A stretch of 64,000 bases of DNA from Chroococcus sp. FPU101 (lineage in GTDB: Bacteria > Cyanobacteriota > Cyanobacteriia > Cyanobacteriales > Microcystaceae), in the NCBI RefSeq assembly GCF_017312365.1, contig NZ_BLJI01000001.1:372001-436000 (forward strand), given 5' to 3'. Positions 1-7,967 of the stretch are shown piece after piece (the stretch's first letter is position 1; each line of letters opens with the position of its first letter). The notes beneath the pieces were generated by a model that saw only the letters and a list, made by a program, of their open reading frames with translations, searched no databases and had not been told where the DNA came from. A program made the position numbers and the translations under genes.

Positions 1-1
1 C

Positions 2-1828
2 GCTCAAAAAGTTGATCTCAAGGCAAATATCCAACTTTGTCGGGATGCGATCGTATTTTTTACCGCCACAGGTGCGGCTAGAGGCGTAGGCGGTCATACT
101 GGCGGGCCTTATGATACTGTACCTGAAGTGGTAATTCTCGATGCACTGTTTAGAGGTAGTCCCGACCAATTTGTGCAGACTTTCTTTGATGAAGCAGGAC
201 ACCGCGTAGCTACACAATACTTAATGTCCGTCCTTAAAGGTCATCTAAATGCCGAACAACTGATGCACTATCGGGAAGCCAATTCTACCCTACCAGGACA
301 TCCAGAACTCGGTTTAACCAAAGGCGTTCAATTTAGTTCAGGTCGTTTGGGTCATATGTGGCCCTATGTTAATGGTGTTGCTTTTGCTAACCCCACTAAA
401 ACCGTTTTCTGTCTCGGTTCTGACGGTTCTCAACAAGAAGGAAACGATGCAGAAGCGGCCCGTATGGCCGTTGCTCACGGACTAAATGTTAAATTACTGA
501 TCGATGATAATGATGTTACAATTGCGGGTCATCCCTCTGGCTATCTGCCAGGTTACGACCTGAAAAAAACCCTTGGTGGTCATGGACTAACCGTTCTAGA
601 AGGCGATGGCGAAGACCTAGACGACCTCTACAGCCGTATTATTCAAGCCATTAATACCCCCGGCCCTGTTGCTGTCATTAACAAGCGTAAAATGTGTGTC
701 GGGATCGAAGGATTAGAAGGCTCGACCCATGGACATGATGTCATTTCTGTCAAGCTTGCTCTACCCTATCTTGAATCTCGCGGTTTAACGGCGGCGGTGG
801 ATGTTCTGCGATCGATTTCTACCCCTAAAAATAATTATACATTTATGGGTTCGGGCGATAACTGGGGATCTAACCGTAACGTCTTCGGTGATGCAGTAGT
901 TGCTATTCTAGGTCGCATGAGTCCTGAAGATCGTAAGAAGAACGTTTTAGTGATTGATAGTGACTTAGAAGGTTCTTGCGGTTTAAATAAGATTCACGCG
1001 GCAAACCCCGAAATCTTCGTTAGTGGCGGAATTATGGAACGAGGAAACCTATCTGCTGCTGCGGGTTTTGGTATGGAAGAAGGCAAACAGGGAATTTTTG
1101 CCACCTTTAGCGCGTTTTTAGAGATGTGTATTTCCGAAATTACGATGGCGCGGTTAAACTTCTCTAACCTGTTGTGTCATTTCTCCCATGCAGGTATCGA
1201 TGATATGGCTGATAATACCTGTCACTTCGGTATCAATAATATGTTTGCCGATAACGGGTTAGATGATGGTTATCCAACTCGTTTGTATTTTCCGGCTGAT
1301 GCTGCACAAATGACAGCTGTTGTTGAAGCTGTTTTCACCAACCCCGGTTTACGGTTTATCTTCTCGACTCGTTCCAAAACTCCCAACATTTTGAAGGAAG
1401 ATGGTACACCTTTTTATGGTGAAGGTTATACTTTTGTTCCTGGAAAAGATGAAGTCATCCGCAAAGGAAGCGCAGGCTATATCGTTAGTTTTGGTGATTC
1501 TTTATACCGTTCCTTGGATGCGGTTGAACGGTTAAAACAAGAAGGTATTGATGTCGGTTTAATCAATAAACCCACGCTAAATATGATTGATGAAGAAACG
1601 ATGGCCAAAATTGGTAAATCGCCTTTCGTTATTGTAACTGAAGCCTTCAACCGTCGGACGGGTCTAGGTTCGCGTATGGGGTCTTGGTTACTCGAACGGG
1701 GTTACACACCAAAATATGCTTATCTAGGTACCCATCAGGAAGGTTGCGGCGGTCTTTGGGAACAATATCCCCATCAAGGAATTGACCCAGAAGGCATCAT
1801 GAAGAAAGTTAAAGAGTTAATGGGATAG
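2..1828 (+). CDS. Transketolase-like ThDP enzyme (5' end cut by window)
   Basis: The reading frame is open from base 2, so the true start lies left of the window; about 608 residues are present. The ThDP-binding signature is visible as GSDGSQQEGNDAEAARMA followed by LLIDDNDVT, and the pyrimidine-domain glutamate lies in MERGNLSAAAGFG. The C-terminal transketolase domain ends with a GLGSRMGSW-type segment. By family it should bind thiamine diphosphate and Mg and move two-carbon units between sugar phosphates. The pyrimidine domain is unlike that of the main Calvin-cycle transketolase (no VREHGM-type motif), so the substrate is not certain. A terminator follows 13 bases after the stop, so this is the last gene of its unit. 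Confidence 0.85.
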   Translation, partial: AQKVDLKANIQLCRDAIVFFTATGAARGVGGHTGGPYDTVPEVVILDALFRGSPDQFVQTFFDEAGHRVATQYLMSVLKGHLNAEQLMHYREANSTLPGHPELGLTKGVQFSSGRLGHMWPYVNGVAFANPTKTVFCLGSDGSQQEGNDAEAARMAVAHGLNVKLLIDDNDVTIAGHPSGYLPGYDLKKTLGGHGLTVLEGDGEDLDDLYSRIIQAINTPGPVAVINKRKMCVGIEGLEGSTHGHDVISVKLALPYLESRGLTAAVDVLRSISTPKNNYTFMGSGDNWGSNRNVFGDAVVAILGRMSPEDRKKNVLVIDSDLEGSCGLNKIHAANPEIFVSGGIMERGNLSAAAGFGMEEGKQGIFATFSAFLEMCISEITMARLNFSNLLCHFSHAGIDDMADNTCHFGINNMFADNGLDDGYPTRLYFPADAAQMTAVVEAVFTNPGLRFIFSTRSKTPNILKEDGTPFYGEGYTFVPGKDEVIRKGSAGYIVSFGDSLYRSLDAVERLKQEGIDVGLINKPTLNMIDEETMAKIGKSPFVIVTEAFNRRTGLGSRMGSWLLERGYTPKYAYLGTHQEGCGGLWEQYPHQGIDPEGIMKKVKELMG

Positions 1829-1841
1829 AATATTACTAAGG

Positions 1842-1868
1842 CCTCGAAAGATTTTTCGGGGTCTTTTT
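1842..1868 (+). terminator. Rho-independent terminator after the transketolase-like gene
   Basis: CCTCGAAA pairs with TTTCGGGG (one G-T wobble) around a short loop, and the stem is followed by TCTTTTT. It sits directly behind the stop codon at 1828. Confidence 0.75.
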
Positions 1869-2640
1869 AAAACGGAGTGGACATCATTTGATTAGTTAGT
1901 TTTACTGTTGTAAACAATTTTCTTATTTCAGTTCTTTAGCGATACTAGAACCTTTCCAAAATCTTTTTTGCACATAAGTTTTAAAATAAAAATAGTGTTG
2001 AATGAACAACATTTTTCGCTTTTAAAAAAATTTTTAACCAATTTTCGTAATAATCGAAAAAAATTTATCTATTGATTAGTTAAATGATCAAAACTAATTT
2101 TTTTACACTCTTCTATGGTTTTATCAAGAAGTTTAACCAATTTTTCATCAGGAACATAAAATTTGGTAATAACAAAAATTATATTTTATTATAAACCATA
2201 ATTATTTAAAAATTAGCAAATAAAAAAATAATTATATTTTATTGTTTGAAAAAATAAATTTATAAAAGGTTAACAATACTCAAAAACATAAATAAAAACT
2301 ATACATCAAAAATTTTGTTTGTATAATCAAAAATAATTATTGACAAAATAAAAATTATAAGTACACTGAAACAAAAATGAGTGATTCTAAAAGATGGCTA
2401 ACTTAACTCGTACTGTAAAATAATATTATTTTTATGATATTGGTGAATAAAAGCATGAAATTTATGTTATCTAAAACTGTAAAACTTAAAAAGTTGTTTT
2501 TTAAAAAAAAGTAGAGTAATATAGATTTCATCAACAGATAAGAAGCATCAAAAAATAGGTAACAAATGCTATTCATTAATCTAGATTGAAGTCGTTTAAA
2601 TAAATACTTTGTTGAAAAAAATTGAAAGGAAATAAAAAAA
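1869..2640. other. AT-rich intergenic region with no intact gene
   Basis: This stretch of about 770 bases is extremely AT-rich, with long A and T runs. I see no intact gene. On the minus strand, roughly 2182 to 2069, an open frame without an ATG encodes KFYVPDEKLVKLL-like residues and ends at a TAG. It could be the tail of a lost gene. The ribosome site and promoter of the next gene probably lie in the last 100 bases. Confidence 0.6.
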
Positions 2641-3747
2641 ATGAATAACTTATCTAATTTAGCTGAATTAAAAAAGATTCAATTAGCTTTACATGAAAAT
2701 TTAGAAAGTCTTACATCATTCAAAGACTGTGCAATAATAGATTGGCCCAAACATTATAATCTTGGCGATCATCTAATTTGGTTAGGCAATATTTTTTATT
2801 TAGCTAATACTGCACATTTCCGAATAAGTTATGCCACAAGCCTCGATAATTTCTCTGAAGCTGAACTTGAAAAAAAAGCTCCTCAAGCTCCTATTTTATT
2901 ACACGGTGGCGGCAATTTTGGTGATTTTTGGCCCAGAAGTCAGAAATTTCGAGAAAAAATTATCTCAAAATATCATGATAGACCAATTGTGATCTTACCT
3001 CAATCTCTTTATTTTAAAGAACAGGAAAATCTTGAAAAAACGACCGCTATATTTAATCAGCATCCTAACTTAACTCTATTTCTTCGGGATGATTACAGTT
3101 ATGAAATAGCCAAGCAATTTTTTACAAATTGTCGAGTTGCTAAAGCTCCTGATTTAGCTTTTGAATTAGTCGATATTCCTAATCGATCGCTTCCAATTAA
3201 ACGTAATAACTCTATTCTCTATCTTTATCGAAAAGACCGAGAAAACAATACTGATTTTTCTCCCACTGCTTTAAATATTTCCAATTTAGTAGTAGAAGAT
3301 TGGCGCTCTTATGACTGGATGACTGTATTACCTAAAGAATGGGTTTACATTCCTGGTTTAGTAAGATTAATTCGAGATGGTTGGCAAAGAGGTTTAAGTA
3401 TTCCTCAAGAATGGTTATCTAGACAAAAATGGGAATTATTTCACCCATCTACTAAGTTATTTAGCAGTTTGGATAATTCCTCTATTCATCGTATGTCTTG
3501 GAGTATGATGCATACAGGAATTTACCAACTTAGTCAGTATAGCTTAGTCATTACTAATCGCCTTCATGTTCACATTTTATGTTCGCTTCTAGATATTCCA
3601 CATATTTTTCTACCAGGTGCTTATTATAAAAATGAAGTGTTTTACAAGACTTGGACTTATCAATTGCCTCTTGTTCGGTTTGTCAAAAATCCCGCAGAAA
3701 TTAAACCAGCTATAGATGAACTTAGAGATTATGTCGCAAATGGATAA
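2641..3747 (+). CDS. Polysaccharide pyruvyl transferase family protein
   Basis: A 368-residue protein of the PF04230 family, whose members add pyruvate ketals from phosphoenolpyruvate to sugars of exopolysaccharides or cell-wall polymers. The family landmarks are visible: HYNLGDHLIW near the N-terminus, LLHGGGNFGDFWP around residue 85, and NRLHVHILCSLLDIPHIFLP near residue 305. The ATG is preceded by AAAGGA at a good distance. There is no signal peptide, so it should act in the cytoplasm. It sits alone behind a very AT-rich upstream region and is itself more AT-rich than its neighbours, which would fit acquisition within a surface-polysaccharide island. The sugar acceptor cannot be inferred. 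Confidence 0.88.
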   Translation: MNNLSNLAELKKIQLALHENLESLTSFKDCAIIDWPKHYNLGDHLIWLGNIFYLANTAHFRISYATSLDNFSEAELEKKAPQAPILLHGGGNFGDFWPRSQKFREKIISKYHDRPIVILPQSLYFKEQENLEKTTAIFNQHPNLTLFLRDDYSYEIAKQFFTNCRVAKAPDLAFELVDIPNRSLPIKRNNSILYLYRKDRENNTDFSPTALNISNLVVEDWRSYDWMTVLPKEWVYIPGLVRLIRDGWQRGLSIPQEWLSRQKWELFHPSTKLFSSLDNSSIHRMSWSMMHTGIYQLSQYSLVITNRLHVHILCSLLDIPHIFLPGAYYKNEVFYKTWTYQLPLVRFVKNPAEIKPAIDELRDYVANG

Positions 3748-3804
3748 AATAGCGAAGTATCGAATTTGGATGAAAATGATCTTTCTTATTTAAAGGGAAT
3801 GAAA

Positions 3805-3993
3805 ATGAATGAAATTAATTTTGAGACGATGAGTAGAGATGAGTTAGCACACTATATAGTAGCTCATCGAGATACTTCTGGCGCAAAAGAAGCACAAAGA
3901 GTTTTTATTCGTCGCATGGCAGAAAAAGCCCAAAAGCATGGAATTGATTTTTATTTGCCAAACAATCAGCTAAAAAAGTCATCTAATGGATGA
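3805..3993 (+). CDS. Small DUF6887-like protein
   Basis: A 62-residue protein with a core reading MSRDELAHYIVAHRDT, which resembles the small cyanobacterial DUF6887 family. The function of that family is unknown; some members sit beside a second small protein, and no such partner is seen here. An in-frame TTG at 3766 and an ATG at 3799 are also possible starts. I prefer the ATG at 3805 because AAGGGA lies six bases upstream of it. It follows the pyruvyl transferase by 57 bases and may be cotranscribed with it. Confidence 0.55.
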   Translation: MNEINFETMSRDELAHYIVAHRDTSGAKEAQRVFIRRMAEKAQKHGIDFYLPNNQLKKSSNG

Positions 3994-4063
3994 ATCCTTA
4001 TTTTTTTTCTAATTGACCATTGAGCTTTATTATGATTTAAAAGTAGAATTTTCAGATAAGACA

Positions 4064-4756
4064 ATGACTCAACAGAAAGTACAAATCGGATTTTTGATTT
4101 ATCCAGATGTCGTTCAACTTGATGTGATGGCAGCGTATCAGGTACTTTCCTTTCCACCTGCTACACAAACTCATTTAATATGGAAAACGCCAGATCCTAT
4201 TATCAGTAATGAAGGTTTAATCATCACGCCCACTACTACTTTAGAATATTGTCCGACACTTGATGTTATTTGTGTTCCTGGTGGTGGGATAGGACAGGTT
4301 AATGTGATCAAAGATGCAGAAATTTTAGTTTTTTTAGCGAAACAAGGCGAAACAGCACAGTATATCACCAGTGTTTGTACGGGTTCTCTGATTCTAGCGG
4401 CTGCGGGCTTACTTACAGGATATCAAGCAACCTGTCACTGGGCATTTAGAGAACAACTCGCTATGTTAGGGGTTGATGTCGCTAATCAAAGGGTTGTTGT
4501 CGATCGTAACCGAATTACAGGTGCAGGTGTCACATCAGGAATTGATTTCGGTTTGACTTTAATTAATCTCCTATTTGGGGAAGAAATGGCTAAATTAACT
4601 CAATTGATGTTGGAATATCATCCCAAACCCCCATTCAATGCAGGAACTCCCGAAACGGCAGGAGACGCAACTACACAACAGTTATTACAGTTCGGGAAAC
4701 CTTTAGTAGATGCGTTTTTAGCACAAACTCAAGAAATAGCAAGCAAAAAATTTTGA
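4064..4756 (+). CDS. DJ-1/PfpI family protein
   Basis: A 230-residue member of the DJ-1/PfpI (class I glutamine-amidotransferase fold) superfamily. The nucleophile elbow SVCTGSLILAAAGLL places the expected catalytic cysteine at about residue 105, followed by ATCHW, the arrangement seen in isonitrile-hydratase-like members and in the N-terminal halves of AraC-type regulators. No helix-turn-helix follows, so it is a stand-alone domain. An upstream in-frame TTG at 4013 would add 17 unlikely residues, so I chose the ATG at 4064. Substrate is unknown. The protein most probably acts in the cytosol as a hydratase or small-molecule hydrolase. Confidence 0.82.
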   Translation: MTQQKVQIGFLIYPDVVQLDVMAAYQVLSFPPATQTHLIWKTPDPIISNEGLIITPTTTLEYCPTLDVICVPGGGIGQVNVIKDAEILVFLAKQGETAQYITSVCTGSLILAAAGLLTGYQATCHWAFREQLAMLGVDVANQRVVVDRNRITGAGVTSGIDFGLTLINLLFGEEMAKLTQLMLEYHPKPPFNAGTPETAGDATTQQLLQFGKPLVDAFLAQTQEIASKKF

Positions 4757-4781
4757 CAAAATCAAATAAATATGCTACGTG

Positions 4782-5246
4782 CTACAGGACTTTATGAGTG
4801 TGGGAATGCTGTTTAACATTATCTTCAGAGCGAACAACATTTACTGCATTAAGGACTCGTTTTCTATCTAGAGAAAAATTCAAATCATTTTTGCTCGTTC
4901 CTTTGGGGATATGTTGAGTTGCTTCATGACGACGTTTATAGGTGCGTACTGCTGCGATCGTTCTTTCAATAAAATCTTCACCAAATTGAGCATCACTAGG
5001 AAATTCACTGGGAATGTGTAGGTTATCATTGCTTAAAACATCACCCACCGATAAAGCACAAACTAACTGGTAAGATGTGGGAATTCCTTTTAAAACGGCT
5101 TCTAGTGCCGCCGATGGAAGCGGTTCAATAACTTGTATTTGCTGAAATTCTCCATCATTTTTTAAAAAACAAGTGGCTAAACCGAATACACAATAATCAT
5201 CAGCAGTAATATCGGTTGTATTCAAAATTAAAGTTGCAGTCGTCAT
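4782..5246 (-). CDS. Conserved hypothetical protein (unrecognised)
   Basis: A 154-residue soluble protein that I do not recognise. It has no signal peptide or membrane segment. The first 100 residues look like an alpha/beta domain (alternating hydrophobic strands, TATLILNTTDITADDYCVFG). The C-terminal 50 residues are polar and basic with TYKRRHEAT and a histidine-rich end (KQHSHTHKVL). It converges on the DJ-1 gene with a gap of 25 bases and shares an upstream region with the divergent Uma2 gene. No function is assigned. Confidence 0.6.
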   Translation of the reverse strand: MTTATLILNTTDITADDYCVFGLATCFLKNDGEFQQIQVIEPLPSAALEAVLKGIPTSYQLVCALSVGDVLSNDNLHIPSEFPSDAQFGEDFIERTIAAVRTYKRRHEATQHIPKGTSKNDLNFSLDRKRVLNAVNVVRSEDNVKQHSHTHKVL

Positions 5247-5368
5247 AAGATCACAAGTGTTAGTCAGTTAGTCCAAGATCAGTTATATCGCTCTTTGAAA
5301 ACCCGATCGCGTTGTTTGTTACAAATGTTCGTTAGAATTTGGATAACGTTGGGCTGTGGTCTCTAAAT

Positions 5369-6008
5369 ATGTTAGAAACTCAAGAGCAAATATCCATTGA
5401 ACTCCCAAAAACTATCAAACTTTATGTCAATGATGAACAGTTTGCCGAATTAGCCAGAGTTAATAGAGACTTAAGATTAGAAAAAACTGCATCAGGAGAA
5501 CTAATCGTGAATCCACCCACAGGAGGAGAATCACCGAAGACGCAATTTTAGTTTAACAGGACAGTTATCTCGTTGGCATGATCAACACGAAAATTTAGGA
5601 GAGGCTTTTGATTCGTCTACTGGATTTATTTTACCTAATGGTGCGATCCGTTCTCCTGATGCTGCTTGGGTAAGTCGAGAACGATGGGAAACTCTGACAC
5701 CAAAACAGAAAACGGGTTTTGTTCCGCTTTGTCCTGATTTTCTTGTAGAATTGCGCTCTCCATCAGATAGCATGACTGACTTAAGAGCTAAGATGCAAGA
5801 ATACTTAGAGAATGGCATGAAATTAGGTTGGTTAATTGACCTCACCCCGCCTTCGGCACCCCTCTCCTGTAGGAGAGGGGGCGGGGGAGAGTTTGTAGAA
5901 ATCTATCGAATAGGAAAAGAAGTAGAAATCTTAAAATCACCCACTGAATTGTCAGGTGAGGATATTTTACCCGATTTTATTCTAAATTTAAGCAGAATTT
6001 GGGGCTAA
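5369..6008 (+). pseudogene. Uma2 family endonuclease (DUF820), frameshifted and carrying a repeat
   Basis: Two overlapping frames together make one Uma2-fold protein. The first (from ATG 5369) gives IELPKTIKLYVNDEQF to NPPTGGES, and the second continues with NFSLTGQLSRWHDQ, RSPDAAWVSRERW, DFLVELRSPSDSM and KMQEYLENGMKLGWLID. These match the DUF820 core, including the PDAAW and VELRSPSD active-site segments. The frame changes near 5525-5535 and needs one base fewer, or two more. A 51-base hairpin repeat at 5841-5891 is inserted in frame between WLID and VEIYRIGKEVEIL. Uma2 proteins are common in cyanobacteria in many copies. This copy is probably non-functional unless the frameshift is an error. 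Confidence 0.82.
5841..5891. repeat. GC-rich palindromic repeat inserted inside the Uma2 gene
   Basis: CCCCTCTCC (5859-5867) and GGAGAGGGG (5872-5880) form a perfect 9-bp stem with a TGTA loop. An outer pair CCCCGCC/GGCGGGG flanks it. The composition is far more GC-rich than the surrounding gene. The element encodes a low-complexity stretch at a point where relatives pass straight from the WLID strand to the VEIYR strand. It resembles the small dispersed palindromes common in cyanobacterial genomes. Confidence 0.75.
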
Positions 6009-6020
6009 ATTAAGAATTTT

Positions 6021-7211
6021 CTACCAGACTACCTGGGCTTTTTGATGTAATACAAGTCCATAAACCGCTTCTGTTTGTTGAGCAAGTTTTGACCAATTAA
6101 ACCGTTTATCTAGATCTTCATAAGCATTATGCACTAACCATTGAGCATAATCTGGATTTTTCAAGACATCCAAAATACCTAAAGCGAGAGAGTCAGGGTG
6201 ATTCGCTTTCGTTACAATACCCGTTTGTCCGTGTCGTACTACTTCAGGAAAACCACCCGTATCTGAAACCACAACAGGTACTTTAGCAGCAAAACTTTCT
6301 AGGGCAACAATGCCAAACGGTTCGTATAAACTAGGAAATACAGCACAGTCAGCTACTGTCTGAAACTTATCTAAATCTTCATCAGACATAAAACCTGTGA
6401 AATAACATTTATGATAGATTCCTAAATGTATGGCTTGAAGTTGAAGTCGCTCAATATTTCCCCCACCAATAATCACAAATTTAGCAGATCCACCCATCTC
6501 CCAAAGTATTTTAGGTGCTGCATTGAGTAAGACAGAAACCCCTTTTTCAAAAGTCATTCGACCGACATAATAAACGATTTTTTCGTGATCACAGGCAAAA
6601 AGACGGCGAAAGCTTTGATAATCGAAGTTCGGATCACGTTGTTTTTTTTCAGCGCGAATCCCATTGTAAACTACGTCTATTTTATCCCAGGGTGAACTCA
6701 AAGCCCGATGGATTTCATGACGCATATAACCACTACAGACAATAATACGCCAAGCATTGTAGGCTAAAATTCCTTCTTTGCTGGCAATATAAAGATGGGT
6801 ATCGGTATGAAGACCATTGTATCGCCCGTATTCTGTGGCGTGAATTGTAGCGACTAACGGGATTTTAAAATGGTGTTTTAGTGCGATCGCTGCATCTCCC
6901 ACTAACCAATCATGAGCATGAATCAGGTCAAAAGTCAATTTTTCTTCGACAATTAATTTACCGCCGTATTGACCCATGCTATTGTTCATATTGATCACCC
7001 AGTGAAAAAAATCATTCCCTTGGGCCACGGGAACACGATGGACATGAACCCCTTCTACTACTTCATAACCGGGGGCTTGACCAAATTCGATGGTGATTAA
7101 ATGGATTTCGTGGCCGAGTTTAACCAGTTCTGGATACAATTCTGCTACATGACGAGCGAGTCCACCGACTAATCTTGGCGGAAATTCCCACGCTAGTACT
7201 AGAATCCTCAT
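6021..7211 (-). CDS. GT4 family glycosyltransferase
   Basis: A 396-residue GT-B enzyme of family GT4. The N-terminus MRILVLAWEFPPRLVGGLARH has the glycine loop of the acceptor domain, as in glycogen-synthase-like GT4 proteins. The C-terminal nucleotide-sugar domain has YVGRMTFEKG, an SLYEPFGIVALESFA segment with the paired glutamates, and VVVSDTGGFPEVV. The start at 7211 is preferred over an upstream in-frame ATG at 7250 because GAGGAG lies nine bases before it. It transfers sugar from a nucleotide sugar to an unknown acceptor, in the cytosol or at the inner membrane face. It is transcribed away from the FHA gene across a 277-base shared upstream region. Confidence 0.87.
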   Translation of the reverse strand: MRILVLAWEFPPRLVGGLARHVAELYPELVKLGHEIHLITIEFGQAPGYEVVEGVHVHRVPVAQGNDFFHWVINMNNSMGQYGGKLIVEEKLTFDLIHAHDWLVGDAAIALKHHFKIPLVATIHATEYGRYNGLHTDTHLYIASKEGILAYNAWRIIVCSGYMRHEIHRALSSPWDKIDVVYNGIRAEKKQRDPNFDYQSFRRLFACDHEKIVYYVGRMTFEKGVSVLLNAAPKILWEMGGSAKFVIIGGGNIERLQLQAIHLGIYHKCYFTGFMSDEDLDKFQTVADCAVFPSLYEPFGIVALESFAAKVPVVVSDTGGFPEVVRHGQTGIVTKANHPDSLALGILDVLKNPDYAQWLVHNAYEDLDKRFNWSKLAQQTEAVYGLVLHQKAQVVW

Positions 7212-7488
7212 CCTTTGTGGCTCCTCTTGCTGAAACTGTTGTCCGATCAAAACAATGTTTCAGTTTAACTGTTTTGGTCGTCTTGCTTCTATCTACAGTT
7301 TATAACTTAGTCTTTCACTACAGCAATTCTCCCAATTGTCATCTATCTTAAGATGAAACATCTTAAATTAACTAGGGAAACCTTGGGACTATAATAAGTA
7401 ACATGAAATTGTATGCTAAGAAAGCTGACATGGATCGAAATTTTCTGATTTAATAGCCCATATCTAACGTTTTATTTACGGATCAAGA

Positions 7489-7893
7489 GTGATTACGCTG
7501 ACTTTACTTCATCCCAGTAAAACTATTCCCCTACAACATTGGTCGTTCGATAACGACGCGGTGATTCGCATTGGACGATCGCTAGATAATAATGTTGTAC
7601 TCTACAGTGCGGTGGTCTCTCGTCATCATGTCGAAATTCGTCCAAGTGGCCCGAATTGGGAATTAGAAAGTTTTGGAGCTAATGGAACTTATCTTAATGG
7701 AAAACCGATCACTAAAGCATCTGTCAGCGATGGCATGGTTTTTCGTTTAGCCACTTCAGGCCCGCAAATTCAAATTAGGATTGTACCCGATAGTCCTCAG
7801 TTAGATCATTTAGCTTCACAAACCTTAAACACTTCAAGCACTAATGAGGAACGTCATAAAAAAGAAACCATTACGACTTATGAGGTGACTTGA
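7489..7893 (+). CDS. FHA domain protein
   Basis: A 134-residue protein that is almost entirely one forkhead-associated domain. The signature is clear: IRIGRSLDNNVVLYSAVVSRHHVEIRP, with the phosphothreonine-binding Arg, Ser and His, followed by NGTYLNGKPI. Such domains bind phosphothreonine peptides made by Ser/Thr kinases. The start is a GTG with a weak AAGAG before it. It lies 74 bases ahead of a complex response regulator on the same strand, which suggests that it brings Ser/Thr phosphorylation input to the same signalling unit. The C-terminal 35 residues are polar and probably disordered. Confidence 0.88.
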   Translation: MITLTLLHPSKTIPLQHWSFDNDAVIRIGRSLDNNVVLYSAVVSRHHVEIRPSGPNWELESFGANGTYLNGKPITKASVSDGMVFRLATSGPQIQIRIVPDSPQLDHLASQTLNTSSTNEERHKKETITTYEVT

Positions 7894-7967
7894 CACTTAA
7901 TTCTATGGGCGATTGATATCGAGTTCAGAAAAAGACTAAAATTGTTGAAGAATTGGATACTCGTCAC

